Assembly (NCBI GenBank): GCA_007129135.1
Contig: SKWB01000036.1
Location: 1-6,452 of the forward strand
DNA: 6,452 bases
DNA from: Halococcaceae archaeon
GTDB lineage: Archaea > Halobacteriota > Halobacteria > Halobacteriales > Halalkalicoccaceae
Direction of reading: 5' to 3'
The notes under the pieces are model-generated. The model had not been told where the DNA came from. It was given only the letters and a program-made list of their open reading frames with translations, and made no database searches. Below, in pieces: positions 4,240-6,452 of the stretch; within the stretch, counting starts at the first letter, position 1; the number at the start of each line of letters is the position of its first letter. Position numbers and translations under genes: made by a program.

Positions 4240-5439
4240 ATGGCGACGACGCTACCGCAGTCCGAGTTCGCGAACCGACTCGGCGAACTCCGCGACCGAC
4301 TCGGCGAGGCTGAGGCCGACGCGGCGGTCTTCTTCGACGCGATGAGCATCGAGTACCTCACCGGCTTCGGCCACATCCAGACCGAGCGGCCGGTCGTCCT
4401 CGGGGTCACCGAGGAGGGGATCGAGATCACGGTCCCACGGCTCGAAGTCGAGCGCGTCGAACCGAATCCCTGGATCGACGCCGTCCACCACTACTTCGAC
4501 TACCCGGGCGGGAGACCGATCGAGGTCGCAGCCGAGATGCTCTCGGGGATGGGTGTCGAGTCGGTGCTCGCCGACGCAGACGGCGCGCCCGGCGTGATGG
4601 GCTACGAGGGACCCGCGCTCTCGGAGTTCCTCGACCTCGAGACGCAGTCGTGGGTCCCTCGGATGCGCTGGGCGAAGAGCGACGCGGAGATCGACCTGAT
4701 CCGCGAGTCGGCGACGTGGGCGAACCTCGGTCACCGCTACCTCGCGGAGTACGCCGAGGTCGGGGCGCACCCGGCGACGGTGAGCCAGCGGGCCTCGACG
4801 GACGCCTCGCGCGCGATGCTCGACACGCTCGGTGACCGGTTCGAAGAACGCGTCCGGGGCTCGGGACCGGTCCACGCGGGGTTCATCTCGGCGCACGAGA
4901 CGGCGCTGCCACACGGCCACACCCCCAACCAGCGCCTGCGCGAAGGCGACGTCCTCGTCACTGGCGCGTCGTCGAACGTCGACGGCTACCGCTCGGAGTT
5001 GGAGCGAACGATGTTCGTCGGCGAACCGAGCGACGACCAGGTCCACCACTTCGAACTGATGCTCGAGGCCCAGACGATCGCCATCGAGGCGCTCGGGCCA
5101 GGAGTCCCGATCGCCGACGTGGACCACGCCGTCTGGGAGTACTTCGAGGAGCAGGGCGTCACGGACCTCGCCCAGCACCACGTCGGGCACAACATCGGGA
5201 TGGGCGGCCACGAGCCGCCGTACATCGACCGGGGCTGGGCCGAGCACTGCGAGTCCGAGCACACGAGCTACACCGACGAGGACGCCGTCATGGAGCCGGG
5301 ACACGTCTACACGATCGAGCCGGGGCTCTACACCGAGACGGAGGGCTATCGGCACTCGGATACGATCGCCGTGACCGACGAGGGCATCGAGTGGCTGACG
5401 TACTTCCCACGGGATCTAGAGGCGAACGTCATCCGGTAG
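4240..5439 (+). CDS. M24 family peptidase/creatinase-like protein
   Basis: A 399-residue protein with the two-domain layout of Xaa-Pro peptidases and creatinases: an N-terminal creatinase-like domain (about 8-145) and a C-terminal pita-bread domain (about 150-390). Recognisable blocks are LPHGHTPNQRLREGDVLVTGASS (223-245), GYRSELERTMFVG (249-261), HHVGHNIGMGGHEPP (313-327), MEPGHVYTIEPGLY (351-364) and GYRHSDTIAVTDEG (369-382). H317, H324 and E360 keep family positions. Three of the five usual dimetal ligands differ: the first Asp is T241 or G242, the second is E253, and the final Glu is S373. That recalls creatinase, a metal-free member, so a dimetal Xaa-Pro peptidase assignment is not safe. 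I recall the GASSN/SELERT form in other archaeal M24 proteins, so it is probably a subfamily trait and not decay. Cytoplasmic; no signal peptide. The ATG at 4240 fits the leaderless promoter. Substrate unknown. Confidence 0.85.
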   Translation: MATTLPQSEFANRLGELRDRLGEAEADAAVFFDAMSIEYLTGFGHIQTERPVVLGVTEEGIEITVPRLEVERVEPNPWIDAVHHYFDYPGGRPIEVAAEMLSGMGVESVLADADGAPGVMGYEGPALSEFLDLETQSWVPRMRWAKSDAEIDLIRESATWANLGHRYLAEYAEVGAHPATVSQRASTDASRAMLDTLGDRFEERVRGSGPVHAGFISAHETALPHGHTPNQRLREGDVLVTGASSNVDGYRSELERTMFVGEPSDDQVHHFELMLEAQTIAIEALGPGVPIADVDHAVWEYFEEQGVTDLAQHHVGHNIGMGGHEPPYIDRGWAEHCESEHTSYTDEDAVMEPGHVYTIEPGLYTETEGYRHSDTIAVTDEGIEWLTYFPRDLEANVIR

Positions 5440-5512
5440 TCACCGGACGAGGTCGTTCGATCCCTGTCGGAGACGGGCACCCAGACACCCGGTTGTATTC
5501 GTTGATTTTGGG

Positions 5513-5555
5513 CATAAATTATTCTAGTATCCGGCTAGACACAGTTATCCTGTGT
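5513..5555 (+). promoter_or_regulatory. subtilase promoter with start-site dyad
   Basis: CATAAATTATT (5513-5523) is the most A/T-rich stretch of the right half and a good TATA element. A start site about 27 bp on falls near 5543, inside the perfect dyad ACACAG-TTATC-CTGTGT (5539-5555), where a bound protein would block initiation. A CTAG-N7-CTAG pair lies between (5524-5538). The predicted leader is about 98 bases long. Confidence 0.5.
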
Positions 5556-5570
5556 TCTGACGTAGCACAT

Positions 5571-5585
5571 CCCTCCATCGGAGGG
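5571..5585 (+). promoter_or_regulatory. leader hairpin upstream of the subtilase
   Basis: CCCTCC-ATC-GGAGGG: 6-bp perfect stem with a 3-base loop, in the expected leader. The CCCTCC strand resembles the anti-Shine-Dalgarno and could alternatively pair with the purine-rich GGAGAGGAG (5624-5632), so an effect on translation is conceivable. Confidence 0.35.
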
Positions 5586-5623
5586 CATCGGGTGTTCGGG
5601 AGGCCGCGGGTGGGGTGCCCGGT

Positions 5624-5632
5624 GGAGAGGAG
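5624..5632 (+). promoter_or_regulatory. ribosome binding site of the subtilase
   Basis: GGAGAGGAG ends eight bases before the ATG at 5641. It is the clearest purine-rich site near this start, and it fixes the start of a frame that runs past the window end. Confidence 0.55.
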
Positions 5633-5640
5633 AACACGCT

Positions 5641-6452
5641 ATGAGTAGCAGAAGTCGAGCGCGGAGCATCGCCAGCCAGCGGGTCGTCGTCAAGTTCGAC
5701 GACCGGATCGATCTCCCCTACGAGGACGACGTGGGGGCGGAAGTAGAGAGCCGCGGGGTCGGACCGTGGCGCGAGGTAGAGCGGGCGGTTCCGGGGGTGA
5801 CGATCGACCGGTTGTTCACGGAGGCGAGCCCCCGGGAGATCGAGGAACTCCTCGAGCGCGCGAGGCGCGCGGACGCGACCTACCGACCACCGAACTTCCT
5901 CACGTACTTCGTCGTCGAGTGTCCCGGAAACCGGGACCCGCTGGAGATCGTGCGACTGCTCCGGCGGTGGCGGAGCGTCGAGACCGCGTACGTGGACGGC
6001 GAGTTGGTACCGACGGCGAGCGCGGTGGAGTACGCGGACGATCCGCTGTTCAGCATCGGCGCACAGCAGTTCCTCCACGCCGCGCCGGAGGGGATCGGTT
6101 CGTTGATCCACGCGACCGCGACGGTGCCCCAGGAACGGGGCGCGTGGACGGTTCCGGGCGGCGAGGGCGGGGCCGACGACCTCCGGTTCATCGACATCGA
6201 GCAGGGGTGGAAGTTCGACCACCGGGATCTGGAGCTGGACGAGGACGCCTTGCTCGCGGGAGACAACGTCCACCAGTTCAGTAACAACAGTCAGAGCTGG
6301 TCGACGTCCCACGGGACGGCGGTGCTCGGCGTCGTCACGAGCAACGACAACGACCTGGACGGACTCGGTGTCGTCCCGAACCTCGGATCGGTCGAGGCGA
6401 TCTCGGTCGCAGGCTACGGAATTGAAAACGCCCTCCTTCGCGCCGCGAGGAC
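5641..6452 (+). CDS. S8 subtilisin-like serine protease (N-terminal 270 codons)
   Basis: The frame is open from the ATG at 5641 to the window edge. Two members of the catalytic triad are visible: D185 in RFIDIEQGWKFDHRDL and H224 in SHGTAVLGVV. SNDNDLDGLGVVP follows, as in other subtilases. The catalytic Ser and oxyanion Asn lie beyond the edge. Residues about 13-130 form a prodomain-like region (RVVVKFDDRIDLPYEDD at 14-30, NFLTYFVVECPGNRDPLEIVRLL at 85-107, SVETAYVDGEL at 112-122), followed by the PLFSIGAQQFLHAAPEGI lead-in. This N-terminal region with the IDIEQGW block recalls subtilases I associate with myxobacteria, actinobacteria and cyanobacteria, and not the halolysins. There is no Sec or Tat signal: the N-terminus MSSRSRARSIASQRVVVKF lacks both a twin-arginine motif and a hydrophobic core, so it may act inside the cell or leave by another route. 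It has its own promoter, dyad and leader. Physiological substrate unknown. Confidence 0.87.
   Translation, partial: MSSRSRARSIASQRVVVKFDDRIDLPYEDDVGAEVESRGVGPWREVERAVPGVTIDRLFTEASPREIEELLERARRADATYRPPNFLTYFVVECPGNRDPLEIVRLLRRWRSVETAYVDGELVPTASAVEYADDPLFSIGAQQFLHAAPEGIGSLIHATATVPQERGAWTVPGGEGGADDLRFIDIEQGWKFDHRDLELDEDALLAGDNVHQFSNNSQSWSTSHGTAVLGVVTSNDNDLDGLGVVPNLGSVEAISVAGYGIENALLRAAR

Noticed and set aside
4252..5355. 367-codon minus-strand open frame
   Set aside because: It lies wholly antisense to the M24 gene and its composition (runs of R, D, V, L) is that of a GC-rich shadow frame; the M24 frame has clear family motifs.
5545..6312. 255-codon minus-strand open frame
   Set aside because: Antisense to the subtilase, whose catalytic blocks establish the coding frame.
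1..6452. CRISPR array, transposon ends or integrase gene
   Set aside because: No regularly spaced repeats, terminal inverted repeats with flanking duplications, or recombinase motifs were seen, despite the att-like repeat beside tRNA-Tyr.

Overview
The window reads as a haloarchaeal (class Halobacteria) chromosome. It is GC-rich, its predicted proteins are rich in Asp and Glu, promoters look like short A/T-rich TATA elements about 27 bases upstream of start codons with several apparently leaderless genes, and the left edge carries the cdrL-cdrS pair that in Halobacteria precedes ftsZ2. I could not place the genus.

Left (1-1070): the first 28 codons of cdrS (minus strand, running off the window), a 175-bp control region with five copies of a GTAAGAC/GTCTTAC-type element (including one 18-bp dyad) and two stacked hairpins, then cdrL (ribbon-helix-helix plus two zinc ribbons). 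A tRNA-Tyr(GTA) gene diverges from cdrL. The last 21 bases of the tRNA plus two flanking bases recur exactly 123 bp downstream, and the DNA after each copy is also alike: an attachment-site-like scar or tandem duplication.

Middle (1071-3091): after a gene-free stretch come two minus-strand genes, a small winged-helix regulator of the phiH1-repressor type and a DUF457/YdjM-type membrane metal-dependent hydrolase. A plus-strand cupin gene diverges from the hydrolase; a dyad sits beside its TATA box.

Right (3092-6452): three plus-strand genes with separate promoters: an unrecognised eight-helix membrane protein, an M24 (Xaa-Pro peptidase/creatinase-like) protein lacking most of the usual metal ligands, and the first 270 codons of an S8 subtilisin-like protease of a type I associate with bacteria, with no visible export signal.

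Apart from cdrL-cdrS, which probably act together on cell division, the genes look like independent transcription units; nothing suggests that the hydrolase, cupin, membrane protein, peptidase and subtilase form one pathway. There is no CRISPR array, transposase or integrase here. The points most worth following are the cdrS operator cluster, the duplicated tRNA end, the M24 active-site changes and the subtilase.
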